Shown: positions 35,414 through 45,185 of the stretch, in pieces
Numbering within the stretch: the stretch's first letter is position 1
Layout of the letters: each line of letters starts with the position of its first letter
Assembly (NCBI GenBank): GCA_902615835.1
Contig: CACMQL010000011.1
Coordinates: forward strand, 1-49,353
Source: an uncultured Verrucomicrobiota bacterium
GTDB lineage: Bacteria > Verrucomicrobiota > Verrucomicrobiia > Opitutales > Seribacteraceae
Direction of reading: 5' to 3'
Length of the DNA stretch: 49,353 bases
The notes under the pieces: model-generated
What the model was told of the DNA's origin: nothing
The model's database searches: none
Seen by the model: only the letters and a program-made list of their open reading frames with translations
Program-made: the position numbers and the translations under genes

Positions 35414-36461
35414 ATATCCTTCAGCTAAAAGAAAAAAAATTGGTTCTGTCAAAATAGTTCCAAGATCAAAAAGCGAGAAAGATCCCAGCAGTTATTTATT
35501 ACGGATGCTTATCAACGCGTCACCCTATTATGTTTCTGGAAGTGTGCTTGCACAAAAACTTAAGATGTCAAGGGTGGGTATTTGGTCCAGAATAGATAAA
35601 TTACGAAAAGCAGGACTCACGATCGAGGCATCCCAAAATCTTGGCTATCGCTTGGCTGGTGAACCAAATCAACTAAATTTATCCTTGCTTAATGCTTGGA
35701 TGAAGGAAAATAGAAAGATTTGTGATGTCTTTACCCATGATGAAGTGGATAGTACAAACAGTGAAGCAGAGCGCTTATTGGCAAGCGATGTCCAAACTCC
35801 TTTTGCTGTTTTATCAAACTGCCAGAAAAAAGGACGTGGTCGACTAGGCAGTCACTGGCACAGTCCCAAGGGTGGCAACATTTACCTCTCGTTAGGTTTC
35901 AGGCCGAATATTCAAGCAATACGCATAAGAAATTTTACCCTTTGGCTAGGTCTCAATATATGTAGGTTCCTGAGACATTTTATGAGTACTGACAAAATAA
36001 AGATCAAATGGCCCAATGATATTTATTTTGATGGAAGAAAACTTGCGGGAATGCTTACCGAAGCCTCGATTGACTGTGAAAGTATTAGGTCTCTTGTATT
36101 TGGAATTGGATTAAATGTGAACACTCATCCAAAGCGTTATCCGAAGAATTTGGCCATGCACTCGGTTTCTTTGCAGAATATAAATGCTGAACAAATACGA
36201 ATCCATGAATTAGCGGCTAAACTTATCAAAATTATTCTCAACTGCTACAAGAATTGCATTTCTCAAAACATACAAGATCAACTTATGAACGGATGGCCCG
36301 AAGTCGATGAACTCAGTGGGAAAAAAATTGAGGTGTGCTGTGGAAAAGAATCTTTTCAGGGAAAGGGCTCTGGCATTGATACGGAAGGGAACCTTCTTTT
36401 AAAACTCAGGAATGGCAGAATTAAAAAAGTACATAGTGGAGAAATCGAAGTACTTGTTTAA
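35406..36461 (+). CDS. birA: Biotin--protein ligase / biotin repressor
   Basis: This 351-residue bifunctional BirA has an N-terminal winged-helix part (MLINASPYYVSGSVLAQKLK, then SRVGIWSRIDKLRKAGL) that fits a BirA HTH domain, so it may also repress biotin or acc genes. The ligase domain shows DSTNSEAERLL, the biotinyl-AMP loop KGRGRLGSHWHSP, NIYLSLGFRP and IKWPNDIYFDGRKLAGMLTE. The C-terminal SH3-like part ends with DTEGNLLLKLRNGRIKKV. I use ATG 35406; the frame extends into nadC to 35373. The target AccB is encoded at 45186. coaX follows after nine bases, a common pairing. Confidence 0.93.
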   Translation: MSKYPSAKRKKIGSVKIVPRSKSEKDPSSYLLRMLINASPYYVSGSVLAQKLKMSRVGIWSRIDKLRKAGLTIEASQNLGYRLAGEPNQLNLSLLNAWMKENRKICDVFTHDEVDSTNSEAERLLASDVQTPFAVLSNCQKKGRGRLGSHWHSPKGGNIYLSLGFRPNIQAIRIRNFTLWLGLNICRFLRHFMSTDKIKIKWPNDIYFDGRKLAGMLTEASIDCESIRSLVFGIGLNVNTHPKRYPKNLAMHSVSLQNINAEQIRIHELAAKLIKIILNCYKNCISQNIQDQLMNGWPEVDELSGKKIEVCCGKESFQGKGSGIDTEGNLLLKLRNGRIKKVHSGEIEVLV

Positions 36462-36470
36462 TCACACCCA

Positions 36471-37229
36471 ATGATGAACAATATTCAATGCTTAGATATT
36501 GGGAATTCAAGCACAAAGCTTGGGATCTTCAAGGGTGAGGAGCTACTTACTTTTTTTCAGTTCAAAACCTGCGATTTACTGACAAAACCCAAAATGCTGG
36601 TATCGGAAATTCAAAAAAATCAGATAAACTTAGTTTATTCTTCCGTAGTTCCAAAGGTAGAGGTTTCCGTGAAAAAAGCCCTTACATCTTATGATCGAGA
36701 AATTCTTGCGATTAGCTCGGATGTCTGTGCTGGCATTCCCTTATCTTACTCTAATAAAAGAGAAATTGGAGCGGATAGAATTGCCAATTCAATCGCAGCC
36801 TTTTATTCATTAGCCCTCCCTTGTGTTGTCATTGATGTGGGAACCGCCACCACTTTTGACATTATAAGTCAAAAGGGAGGTTACGAAGGAGGGGTCATTC
36901 TCCCTGGGCCTCAAGGTTTCTTGGATTTTCTCGAGTCAAACACGGCCTTGTTACCAAAAATTGAATTGCCACACAATTATCATAGCAAACGCCCCTATGG
37001 GAAAAGCACTATGGATGCCATGTTAATTGGTGTCTTTTCCGGGTATAAAAATATGATACAAGGAGTCGTTCGCGACTTACGAGAGTACCTAGCCGAGAAG
37101 CACTCTAGTGAGGTAAAATTTGTGATTTGCGGAGGATCAAACCTGGAACTGGATAACGATGAAATTGAAATATCCGAAAACCTCACCCTGCACGGTCTTC
37201 GGATTGCATATGAATTTTATCATAAGTGA
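36471..37229 (+). CDS. coaX: Type III pantothenate kinase
   Basis: This 252-residue CoaX phosphorylates pantothenate, the first step of CoA synthesis, using an ASKHA fold. The phosphate-1 motif is CLDIGNSSTKLGIF near residue 7. The phosphate-2 motif is VVIDVGTATTFDII near residue 121, with GGVILPGPQGFLDFL behind it. GKSTMDAMLIGVFSGY is typical of CoaX, and the pantothenate contact is around EIGADRIANS. There are adjacent ATGs at 36471 and 36474. It overlaps or abuts the ABC ATPase gene, whose first possible start (GTG 37226) lies within its stop codon. Confidence 0.94.
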   Translation: MMNNIQCLDIGNSSTKLGIFKGEELLTFFQFKTCDLLTKPKMLVSEIQKNQINLVYSSVVPKVEVSVKKALTSYDREILAISSDVCAGIPLSYSNKREIGADRIANSIAAFYSLALPCVVIDVGTATTFDIISQKGGYEGGVILPGPQGFLDFLESNTALLPKIELPHNYHSKRPYGKSTMDAMLIGVFSGYKNMIQGVVRDLREYLAEKHSSEVKFVICGGSNLELDNDEIEISENLTLHGLRIAYEFYHK

Positions 37230-37237
37230 AAAACACA

Positions 37238-38260
37238 ATGAGTGCTGAGACAAAACCACTCCCAATCATTGAGGTTTTAAACCTGAAAAAAAGATATGGC
37301 CTCATTCAAGCACTCAAAGGGATAAGTTTCTCAGTAGGAAAAGGTGAAATTATTGGTTTTCTGGGTCCAAACGGTGCAGGCAAGAGCACAACCCTTAAAA
37401 TCCTCTCTGGATTAATTCCCGCTGATTCTGGAGAAGCCAAAGTTTGTGGAGTGGATTTAGCCGAAGAAGGGGGAGAGGTCAGAAATCACATCGGTTTTTT
37501 ACCTGAAAACAATCCTCTCCCAGAAGAATTACGCGTAATTGAATACTTGCATTTCAGAGCCATGCTTAAAGGACTTCGAGGAAGTAGAAAAAGAGATCGT
37601 ATCCGCATTGCCCTTGATATTTGCGACTTAGAAAGAAAAGTCTCGGAACGAAAGATCGGTAATTTGTCAAAAGGTTATAGACAAAGGGTCGGAATCGCTG
37701 ATGCCCTTTTGACTGAACCGCGTTTAGTGATTCTTGATGAACCAACCATTGGATTGGATCCCAGGCAGTCCGCGGTTACCCGAAAGATGATGGAAAGATT
37801 GCGAGGAGAGGTAACTTTTTTATTGTCCAGCCACATCTTATCTGAAGTAGAGGCTTGTTGTGACCGAATGATTATTCTCAGTCATGGCCAAATTGTTACT
37901 GAAGGTACTCTTAATGAACTTCAAGAAGAATTCATCAATCGGACCATTTTCGAAGTGATTGCCTTAACCGACAGAATGTCATTACAAAAAAGTGTGCGAG
38001 AAATTGATCAAACATGTGAATTACTTCAGGATGAACCGGTAGATGTCAGCGGAAAAAAAAGATTTATATTTTCAACCGAGAAAGGTGAAGTGGTGGTGGA
38101 AGCTATATTGAGGTATCTCGTGAAAATTCCCGACCTACGAGTTTTTGAATTTCAGATTGAAAGACCCGACTTGGAAACAATTTTTTTACGAGCAACGAAA
38201 AAAAACTGGGAAGAAAACGACCTACTAGGAAAAAGGTCGCGTCGCTTTAAAATAGAATAA
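37238..38260 (+). CDS. ABC transporter ATP-binding protein, GldA-like
   Basis: This 340-residue ABC ATPase is of the ABC-2 export type. Walker A is GFLGPNGAGKSTTLKIL near residue 40, the Q-loop GFLPENNPLPEEL, the signature NLSKGYRQRVGIADALL, Walker B LVILDEPTIGLDPRQ and the switch His LLSSHILSEVE. About 100 residues follow the ATPase core, as in GldA and other export ATPases that power gliding-type or lipid/polysaccharide systems. ATG 37238 is my choice; GTG 37226, overlapping the coaX stop, is an alternative. It is the first gene of a five-gene unit with a permease, a GldG-like protein, a DUF4340 protein and an AsmA-like protein. Confidence 0.9.
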   Translation: MSAETKPLPIIEVLNLKKRYGLIQALKGISFSVGKGEIIGFLGPNGAGKSTTLKILSGLIPADSGEAKVCGVDLAEEGGEVRNHIGFLPENNPLPEELRVIEYLHFRAMLKGLRGSRKRDRIRIALDICDLERKVSERKIGNLSKGYRQRVGIADALLTEPRLVILDEPTIGLDPRQSAVTRKMMERLRGEVTFLLSSHILSEVEACCDRMIILSHGQIVTEGTLNELQEEFINRTIFEVIALTDRMSLQKSVREIDQTCELLQDEPVDVSGKKRFIFSTEKGEVVVEAILRYLVKIPDLRVFEFQIERPDLETIFLRATKKNWEENDLLGKRSRRFKIE

Positions 38261-38275
38261 CCGTTATATTTGAGC

Positions 38276-39058
38276 ATGACACAGGGTTATTGGGTTATCT
38301 TAAGAACTGAAATCTTTAGTTTATTTATATCGCCAGCAACTTATGTTTCGACATTCTACTTTTTGGCCCTGTTAGGGGTAGGTTTTCGCTTTTTTATCGA
38401 AAGCTTTCCCGCTACAAATTGGATACTCCCACCCCTATCTTCCTTGGCTTTGGGATTACTTTTCGGTGCTCCTGCATTGATCCCTTTTCTAACAATGAGA
38501 ACAATTGCAGAGGAAAGGAGACTCGGTACACTTGAAACCCTAATGACTGCTCCGGTCGATGCAGTTTCTATTATCGCGGGCAAATGGAGTGCCAGTTACT
38601 TTTTTTACTTGTTGATTTGTTGTGGAGCTTACTCGTATCCACTGCTTGTTTGCATCATTTTCCCAGGTCAGGCCGAGAGTCTGGGTTTCCTTAAACCTGA
38701 GCATTGGATTGGGGGTTTCGTCTTCCTCATGTCCTTTGGGGCAAGTTTTTGTGCAATTGGTATTTTTTCAAGTTCCATAACCAGAAATCAAATGGTGGCG
38801 GGGATGCTAAGTTTTTCATTAATTACTCTATATTTAGCAATTATGGCCTTTTCTTACGGAGAGCCTACAAAAATAGATGAATTCCGTTCTTACGATGATT
38901 TATTCGCCATGGTCGGAGGCTCCCTACACAGGGGGTTAGACAAAATACAATTTTTTGCACTTGGGGTATTACATATTCCGACCATCTTACACCAATTAAT
39001 TGTGGTTTTCTTCTTTTTAAGCCTTGCTAAATTACAAGTAGAAAAAATTAGGCACTAA
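38276..39058 (+). CDS. ABC-2 type permease, GldF-like
   Basis: This 260-residue membrane protein has six predicted helices, as in ABC-2 permeases. It begins with WVILRTEIFSLFISPATYVS, typical of the GldF/NosY group. TMRTIAEERRLGTLETLMTAPV is a cytosolic coupling motif that fits the ABC-2 family very well. Later helices are LLICCGAYSYPLLVCIIF, FVFLMSFGASFCAIGIFSSS and MLSFSLITLYLAIMAF. I prefer ATG 38276 over an in-frame TTG at 38270. It forms a transporter with the preceding ATPase; what it exports is unknown. Confidence 0.88.
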   Translation: MTQGYWVILRTEIFSLFISPATYVSTFYFLALLGVGFRFFIESFPATNWILPPLSSLALGLLFGAPALIPFLTMRTIAEERRLGTLETLMTAPVDAVSIIAGKWSASYFFYLLICCGAYSYPLLVCIIFPGQAESLGFLKPEHWIGGFVFLMSFGASFCAIGIFSSSITRNQMVAGMLSFSLITLYLAIMAFSYGEPTKIDEFRSYDDLFAMVGGSLHRGLDKIQFFALGVLHIPTILHQLIVVFFFLSLAKLQVEKIRH

Positions 39059-39060
39059 AC

Positions 39061-40665
39061 ATGGACTTTCGAAATTCTAGCAGGAACAAAAGAATTGAAC
39101 ACTGGATCATTGTGATTTTGATAAGTTCTTTATGCATGGGATTAAATTTTTTTGTTTCAAAGCTTACTTGGCAAATAGACTTATCCAAAGAAACAAAATA
39201 TTCACTTTCACGAGAAAGTTTAGCCCTGCTCAATAAACTCGAAGAACCAGTTGAAATTATTGTTACGATAAAAGAAAAAAACAATTTGCCCAAAATAACC
39301 CAAAAATTTCTGCAAGATCTTAAACTTTTGCTGGGAGCTCTGGAAAACGCAGCTACATCAAAACAAATCAGAACCACCTATCTTGATGTAGATTCACCGA
39401 GGAATCTTCCTGATTATTTGAGTGCATTTCAATTAAACGAACCGAATTTGATTGTGGTTGCATCCCCAAAGGGAGGACAAAAAACGCTGTTTAGGTATGA
39501 AGTAGAATCAGCAAGCAATCCTTATGATAGTTCAACCCCTTTTCGATCAAATGATAACGCAGCAAGACAAGCTTTATGGGAATCAAACTTTTATGCAGAT
39601 TGGAAAGAGAGCTACAATGGAGTTATGGAACCCACAAAGTTTAGAGGAGAAGAAAATTTAGTAAGATCAATATTGGAAATTGCAGGTCAAAAAAATAAGC
39701 AAAATACCGCTTATTTCACCACAGGTCATGGCGAAAAAAGCCCCTTCGATCTCGATGAAGAAAATGGGTTTTCTGCTCTATCAGGAATCCTCCAAGACAG
39801 GAACATAAAAGTTTCCACCATTGACCTGAGCGTGAGTAAAAGTGTGCCGGAGGATGCAATCATGCTAGTGATTGGAGGTCCAAGAGGGACATTTCAGGAT
39901 CAGGAGGTTGCGAGCATTCAATCATTTCTCAATAACAGGGGGGGTAAGCTTATTTTGTCAATTGACCCGATTGAAGAACTATCTGTGCTTGATAGACCTG
40001 CATTCGGCTTAAGATCCATTTTAAAAGAATGGGGCATTCGTTGCCACGACATGTTAATCTACGACTCAAGTCCAGAGAACTATGATTTTTTCACTGGATC
40101 TTACATTCTTCGGACTTTTCTGCAGAAAAATAATCACAAAATTGTAGAACAACATATCCGATTGGGTTTATCCATTCAAAGCGACCGATGCAGACCAGTT
40201 GAAACCCTTGAGACTAATATAAACAATTCCACCATGCGTGAAATTCTCTTTTCCTCTCAGAATTCCTTGGGTCTTTCTGGATGGACCCAAAGAAAATCAC
40301 CTCCCGAGAAAAATGAATTACTTGATTTAGAAGGCAATATTCCGATCATTTCTCTCTCAGAAAAAGTTTCTGGCAAAAACAATCCAACGAGCCAAAATAC
40401 CAAAGTGATCGTGCTAGGAAGCTCATCGATTCTTTCCAATAAGTACTTAACTAAAAGTTCAGGAAACCAGTTACTTGCCAAAAACATCGTCTACTGGATC
40501 AACGAAATTCCAGAGATGTTAGATATACCTCCGAGGGAATTAAATACATTCTCCATTTCAATGCAGGAAGAGGAATTCCAAGCACTTCTTTATTCAATTG
40601 CAATTATTCCAGGATTTATTGCATTAAGCGGAATTTTTGTTGGCTGGTTACGAAAGGAATTATGA
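39061..40665 (+). CDS. GldG-like ABC-transporter auxiliary protein
   Basis: This 534-residue protein has one N-terminal helix (HWIIVILISSLCMGLNFFV) and one C-terminal helix (LLYSIAIIPGFIALSGIFVGW) enclosing a large periplasmic part. The early pattern WQIDLSKETKYSLSRESLAL is typical of GldG. A middle domain has TAYFTTGHGEKSPFDLD and DAIMLVIGGPRGTFQDQEV, as in the Gld-type ABC_transp_aux domain. It abuts the permease with two bases between and overlaps the next gene as ATGA. In Bacteroidota, GldAFG is linked to gliding and type IX secretion, but this protein family is wider than that. No other gld gene is visible here. Confidence 0.85.
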   Translation: MDFRNSSRNKRIEHWIIVILISSLCMGLNFFVSKLTWQIDLSKETKYSLSRESLALLNKLEEPVEIIVTIKEKNNLPKITQKFLQDLKLLLGALENAATSKQIRTTYLDVDSPRNLPDYLSAFQLNEPNLIVVASPKGGQKTLFRYEVESASNPYDSSTPFRSNDNAARQALWESNFYADWKESYNGVMEPTKFRGEENLVRSILEIAGQKNKQNTAYFTTGHGEKSPFDLDEENGFSALSGILQDRNIKVSTIDLSVSKSVPEDAIMLVIGGPRGTFQDQEVASIQSFLNNRGGKLILSIDPIEELSVLDRPAFGLRSILKEWGIRCHDMLIYDSSPENYDFFTGSYILRTFLQKNNHKIVEQHIRLGLSIQSDRCRPVETLETNINNSTMREILFSSQNSLGLSGWTQRKSPPEKNELLDLEGNIPIISLSEKVSGKNNPTSQNTKVIVLGSSSILSNKYLTKSSGNQLLAKNIVYWINEIPEMLDIPPRELNTFSISMQEEEFQALLYSIAIIPGFIALSGIFVGWLRKEL

Positions 40666-42410
40666 AAAAAGGAAAATTTCTGCTGATCCTAGCTAATATA
40701 GTGGTTGGCATCGCGATTTACTTTTCTTTACAAAAAGAAAAACAGAAGGAGCTGTCCTTTGACGAAGTTTTGATTTCCACCCTAACGAATTTAAAAACTC
40801 TTGAAATTCATCCTGCTTCTTCGGGTAAAAAAATTAAGATTGAAAAAAAATCAAGTGATTGGATTGTGACTGAACCTTTTATCTGGGCATCGAATAAATT
40901 GGCACTGGCTAATTTTCAGACAAAATTTGCCCACCTATCTGCTACAAGACTTTATGAAATAAATGAGCTTCGAAAAAAAGGAGAAATTATTGAAGATTAT
41001 GGGATCAGAGAAAATTCTCCAACAATCAAAATAGCAGGGATAAATAACCAATTTGAATTTAAGTTTGGTTCCTTGACTAGAAATGAAAATGATATTTACA
41101 GTTTGGTGCATCTTTCACACCTAAATAAAAAATATATCTTTAAATTAGACAGTGAAATATCAACATTTTACAGCACAAAAGCTATAGATTGGACTGAAAA
41201 TAGTTTTATTAAGACACCGTTGTACGCCATTGATCACCTATCCATTACTTTCGAAAATCAAGAAGTAAAAAATACCACCAGCCTGACCAAACAGGAAGAA
41301 GAATGGTTTTTCACAGAACCATTTTCTGGAAAGGCAGATACTGAAAGGGTGCTCCTTCTTCTCAATAGCCTAGTGTCTGCAAAAATAATCAACTATGACC
41401 TAAATAACGCTGACCAAAATAAGTCTTACAACAAATGGAAGGCCAAACTTGCAATTACTGGTTTCAATCAAACTGAAGTTTTTCACTTCCAAGAAACTGC
41501 TCAAGGAAAGGTGGTTGGTCATACGGATGAAACCAAAACCAAATTTATTCTAGAAGAATCTTTCTTAACTCAACTTAATGATTGGAGCAGTAAACTTAGA
41601 AGCAGAATCCTTTTTGAATTCTCTATGGATGAAATCCAAGTATTCGAAATCCTTCAAGAAAATAAAAAAGTCCAGTTAACCAAAAACGTGGAATCTAAAT
41701 GGGAAGTTGGAGAATCAAACGGTTCAGAGATGACCTATCAGGATGCTGATGAAGATGAAATTCTTAACTTTTTTAGGAAAATGAATTCCGCGACTGTGGA
41801 TCAATTTCTTTCCATCAAAATGGTAGAAGATCCATCTACTAATGGACCGACATTCAGTCCTATTTTTACGGTTAATGCGATCTCAGAGGATTCGAGATTA
41901 AATTCATATCTTTTTTCGAGAACTACTGACGAAGATCAAGTTTGGACGGTCAGCGACCGAGACCGAGCTTTGCTGTGTCTGGTGAATCAAGACTTTAACC
42001 GCTTGCTTAAAGTAAACTTACTTGACTTTAGAGCGAAGGAAGTACTTCCGCCTAAATTTAATTTTTCAGAGATTCAATTTCTCAATATTGAATCAAATGA
42101 AAGTAAAATAATAAATATAGATACTGCCCCGGAAACCTACGGTGTGTTTTCTGATTTTTATGCGGAAACATTCATAAGCGATCAATATTTAGATGATGGT
42201 GTCTGGATCTCCGGAGATTGGATTCCTTGGAAGTATAAATTATCTTTTGCGAATAACGAAAATAATACCACCAAAACTTCTGACTTCAGGTTAAGCGAAA
42301 GAAAAGGAGCAACTACATGGTATGGGGGTAATCCAAAGAATAAACTAGTTTTCAATTTACCCATCAATCAAATTGATAACCTTGAACAACTTACAAAAGA
42401 AATAGAATAA
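40662..42410 (+). CDS. DUF4340 domain-containing membrane-anchored protein
   Basis: This 582-residue protein begins with a short signal anchor (FLLILANIVVGIAIYFSL), and the rest is predicted to be periplasmic. Typical DUF4340 features are LKTLEIHPASSGKKIKIEKK, SDWIVTEPFIWASNKLALA and SATRLYEINELRKKGEIIED. A repeat of the same fold follows near residue 195 (LSITFENQEVKNTT, then EEEWFFTEPFSGKADTERVL), so the domain appears at least twice. DUF4340 genes commonly follow GldG-like genes, as here (ATGA overlap). The function is not known; it may act as a periplasmic partner of the ABC complex. Confidence 0.83.
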   Translation: MKKGKFLLILANIVVGIAIYFSLQKEKQKELSFDEVLISTLTNLKTLEIHPASSGKKIKIEKKSSDWIVTEPFIWASNKLALANFQTKFAHLSATRLYEINELRKKGEIIEDYGIRENSPTIKIAGINNQFEFKFGSLTRNENDIYSLVHLSHLNKKYIFKLDSEISTFYSTKAIDWTENSFIKTPLYAIDHLSITFENQEVKNTTSLTKQEEEWFFTEPFSGKADTERVLLLLNSLVSAKIINYDLNNADQNKSYNKWKAKLAITGFNQTEVFHFQETAQGKVVGHTDETKTKFILEESFLTQLNDWSSKLRSRILFEFSMDEIQVFEILQENKKVQLTKNVESKWEVGESNGSEMTYQDADEDEILNFFRKMNSATVDQFLSIKMVEDPSTNGPTFSPIFTVNAISEDSRLNSYLFSRTTDEDQVWTVSDRDRALLCLVNQDFNRLLKVNLLDFRAKEVLPPKFNFSEIQFLNIESNESKIINIDTAPETYGVFSDFYAETFISDQYLDDGVWISGDWIPWKYKLSFANNENNTTKTSDFRLSERKGATTWYGGNPKNKLVFNLPINQIDNLEQLTKEIE

Positions 42411-42437
42411 CTGTGTGAAATTTATTTCTACATAGAC

Positions 42438-45068
42438 TTGAAACCCAAAAATACATACATATCACACCGAACAATTAATTTCGGTACCAAATCTTTGTTT
42501 TTGCTCCTTCTTACACTAATCAGTGTTTTTTTTGCTAAAAATACTCTCATTAAAGTACCTCATTTTCTGTCCAACCATTTAACCAATTTTTTTTGGAAAT
42601 CATCTGAATTAACTATTGGTTATCAGGATCTTCGTTTTGCTATAGATGGAACGATTCTTTTCTCAAAACTTAAGGTTTCCGACCTAAACGGAACTCAATT
42701 AATTGTTAAGAAAGGTAGAATAAATTTAAATCCCTTCTCATTTTTAAGTGCCAAAGAGTATCTGCTAAAATCGTTACAGTTTGATAACATTTCATTCTTT
42801 TCTAATTTCACTGAAACTCAATTAAAGATCAGTAACCTAAAATCATCCATTGTTAAAAATAATCAATGCTACTACGAAATAGGAGCAGATTTCCTCAACC
42901 AATCCCTGAAAGCAAAGGGTATTTTGTCTCTCCCTTTAGAGATAAAAGAACAAAAAAGGAAACCTCCATCACTTTCGCAAATACTGACTAAAATTTCTCG
43001 GGAGACCCGGAAAGTATTTCATTATTTCCAGCAAGTTATGGTCAAGAATCTTTTCACAAAGGTGGAGATTGATAACCGTATGACTTCATTTGCCAGAATT
43101 GACACTAAGCCTAAATCAATCCAGGCAACAAAATTAAACTTACTTTCCAGTTCATGTTTAGTAGAAATAAGCAATGATTTTCAAGATTCAATTGCCCGCA
43201 TATCTCTCGGAGACATATCCTGCAATCTCGATAATCAATTAATTAAAACTTCAAATCTTTTAGCGAAAATAAGGCTAAATGATTTTTCCTCAAATTCCAT
43301 TTTACTCAGTTTTAAAAAAGTAGAGTGCAGCGGAAAAGTCGAAGGAATTCTTGAGCCTTTTGATTTAAGAATTCAAAAAAAGAATGGAAGATCTAATATC
43401 ATGCTTTTCTCCTCTACTAAAACTTTCAATTCTTCGCTCAACTACGAAAAGATCGCTGGAAAAGAATCTATTCGTGGATTCCTAAAATTAAAACCTAATG
43501 CCTTTCAATTAGCCTGCATTAAAAATGGAAAAAAATTAAAAATTGTTGGAGGCGATTCACTTGATATAAACTTTAATGAAAATTATGCCCGTAATGATGA
43601 GAGTTTCCTCACTTTGTTTTCAGTCAATGCAGGCGACTTCTCTATTCTAGAGTCACCAAAAGGGAATTACTTTTTAGAGGGCGAATTAAAAAACGACCTA
43701 GCGGTAGAGATAAGAAATGCTTACGGGATGATGGGAAGGAGTGTGGTAAATGGTAGTTACACTCAGAAATGGGTCCCACATCAATATGAATTCAAGCTTA
43801 AAGGGCATTGCTATCCACCCGATTTACAAAACTGGCTCGGCTTATGGTGGACCAATTTATGTAAAAACTTTTCGTTCCCTAACGAGATTCCCTTTGGAGA
43901 TTTCAGAATCTCAGGAACTTGGGGCGGGGCTGTCGGAAATTCCCAAACTTTCGGCATCATCAATGCAAAGGAGCTGCTCTATCGAGATTTTTTTTCGAAC
44001 CAATCAACTATCGTCGTTAATGTTGATCACAATGCGACTAGAATTGAGAGTAAAAACATATCTCATCCTTTTGGGAAAATCGAAAGTACTCTTATTTTTC
44101 CGCGTAAACATACTGGCTCTTTGACCTTTTTAAATTTCTCTTTCGACGGATCCTATCCTTTAAACGATGCCCGATCAATTTTTGGAGAAGAATTTAGTAA
44201 TGCGGTTAAAGATATAAACGCGAGTAGTATATTTTGCAGTGCTTTCGGACAAATCCCGAACCCTTCCTCCAAAAAAGCACCCGATATTAAGTTTGTAGCA
44301 AAACTTCAGTCCAGAGAGCCAGTCAAGATCAAAGGTATCCGAGTGGACAACTTTACCGGCCAAATAACCATGGATACAGCCGTTATTGAAGGTGCTTTCC
44401 CGAAGCTTCAAATTGCGAAAGGTTTCGGGCGACTGAACTTTGAAATTAACTCTCGAGGCAGCGAGGAAAACTCGAAAATTAAATTTAAATTGGAGCAAGC
44501 AAGCAAGAATCTTCTTTTTCAAGAATTGATCCATGCAAGAGAACAGGGTCACTTTGACATAATGGGGGATCAAACCGAAGATTTCGTTTCAAATGAAAGA
44601 GACCCAAATGACGGTACTTTGAGCTTATCTCTTCAAGCCGAAGGACCCCTTAGCAATCCCCTACAGTTCGAAGGGAGTGGAATGTTTCACTTAAAAGAAC
44701 CAAACATTGGTCAGATTAATTTATTTGGAAAGATTAGTGAAGGATTATCTAATTTAAAAATACCTCTACCTACGGGAGCCTTTTCATTTAATGAACTCAT
44801 TATTCCATTTAATCTTAACAATGAAACGATGAGTTTTGATGAATTGAAACTTGGTGGTCCAATATCAAAAATTACCTCACAGGGTAGTTTTAATTTATCG
44901 TCGGGCACCGTCGATCTCATCGCCAAACTCAGCTTGGTTGGCAACATACCCTTGCCCTTAATCCAAAATCTTGTTCAGTTCGCAGACCCGATATCGAGAA
45001 TGGCAGAAATTAAAGTCACCGGGAAAATCAAAAAACCAAAATGGGAGCTTTTACTCTCCGGCAATTAA
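42438..45068 (+). CDS. AsmA-like envelope protein
   Basis: This 876-residue protein has one N-terminal membrane anchor (KSLFLLLLTLISVFFAKNTL) and an otherwise beta-rich periplasmic body. The C-terminal 120 residues look like the AsmA domain: FGKISEGLSNLKIPLPTGAF, FDELKLGGPISKITSQGSFN and LIAKLSLVGNIPLPL. The protein ends in KVTGKIKKPKWELLLSG. AsmA-like proteins form long lipid-carrying grooves between inner and outer membranes, so a lipid-transport or outer-membrane assembly role is likely. The start is TTG 42438, 28 bases after the DUF4340 gene. The order ABC-GldG-DUF4340-AsmA suggests a shared envelope process. Confidence 0.75.
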   Translation: MKPKNTYISHRTINFGTKSLFLLLLTLISVFFAKNTLIKVPHFLSNHLTNFFWKSSELTIGYQDLRFAIDGTILFSKLKVSDLNGTQLIVKKGRINLNPFSFLSAKEYLLKSLQFDNISFFSNFTETQLKISNLKSSIVKNNQCYYEIGADFLNQSLKAKGILSLPLEIKEQKRKPPSLSQILTKISRETRKVFHYFQQVMVKNLFTKVEIDNRMTSFARIDTKPKSIQATKLNLLSSSCLVEISNDFQDSIARISLGDISCNLDNQLIKTSNLLAKIRLNDFSSNSILLSFKKVECSGKVEGILEPFDLRIQKKNGRSNIMLFSSTKTFNSSLNYEKIAGKESIRGFLKLKPNAFQLACIKNGKKLKIVGGDSLDINFNENYARNDESFLTLFSVNAGDFSILESPKGNYFLEGELKNDLAVEIRNAYGMMGRSVVNGSYTQKWVPHQYEFKLKGHCYPPDLQNWLGLWWTNLCKNFSFPNEIPFGDFRISGTWGGAVGNSQTFGIINAKELLYRDFFSNQSTIVVNVDHNATRIESKNISHPFGKIESTLIFPRKHTGSLTFLNFSFDGSYPLNDARSIFGEEFSNAVKDINASSIFCSAFGQIPNPSSKKAPDIKFVAKLQSREPVKIKGIRVDNFTGQITMDTAVIEGAFPKLQIAKGFGRLNFEINSRGSEENSKIKFKLEQASKNLLFQELIHAREQGHFDIMGDQTEDFVSNERDPNDGTLSLSLQAEGPLSNPLQFEGSGMFHLKEPNIGQINLFGKISEGLSNLKIPLPTGAFSFNELIIPFNLNNETMSFDELKLGGPISKITSQGSFNLSSGTVDLIAKLSLVGNIPLPLIQNLVQFADPISRMAEIKVTGKIKKPKWELLLSGN

Positions 45069-45170
45069 TCGAATTCCTTATTCGAGGTTATCAGGCGATC
45101 CCTTGCGAGAAATCAAATATTGCATGATTTTAAAATTAAGTTTTGCTGTAGTTAAAAACCAAATAATACA

Positions 45171-45177
45171 GAGGAGG
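45171..45177 (+). promoter_or_regulatory. Strong Shine-Dalgarno for accB
   Basis: GAGGAGG sits eight bases before the TTG start at 45186. Most genes here have weak or absent Shine-Dalgarno sequences, so this one decides the TTG start and suggests strong initiation of accB. The rest of the 117-base gap behind it (45069-45170) holds a weak hairpin and no promoter I would call. Confidence 0.75.
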
Positions 45178-45185
45178 AAAACATT

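Noticed and set aside
37238-40665. Reading the GldA/F/G-like genes as evidence for gliding motility or type IX secretion
   Set aside because: These ABC families occur widely outside gliding bacteria, and no gldB, gldJ-N, spr or por gene is visible here.
45069-45085. TCGAAT/ATTCGA hairpin after the AsmA-like gene as a terminator
   Set aside because: The stem is only 6 bp, AT-rich and has no T-run after it, so I would not call it a rho-independent terminator.
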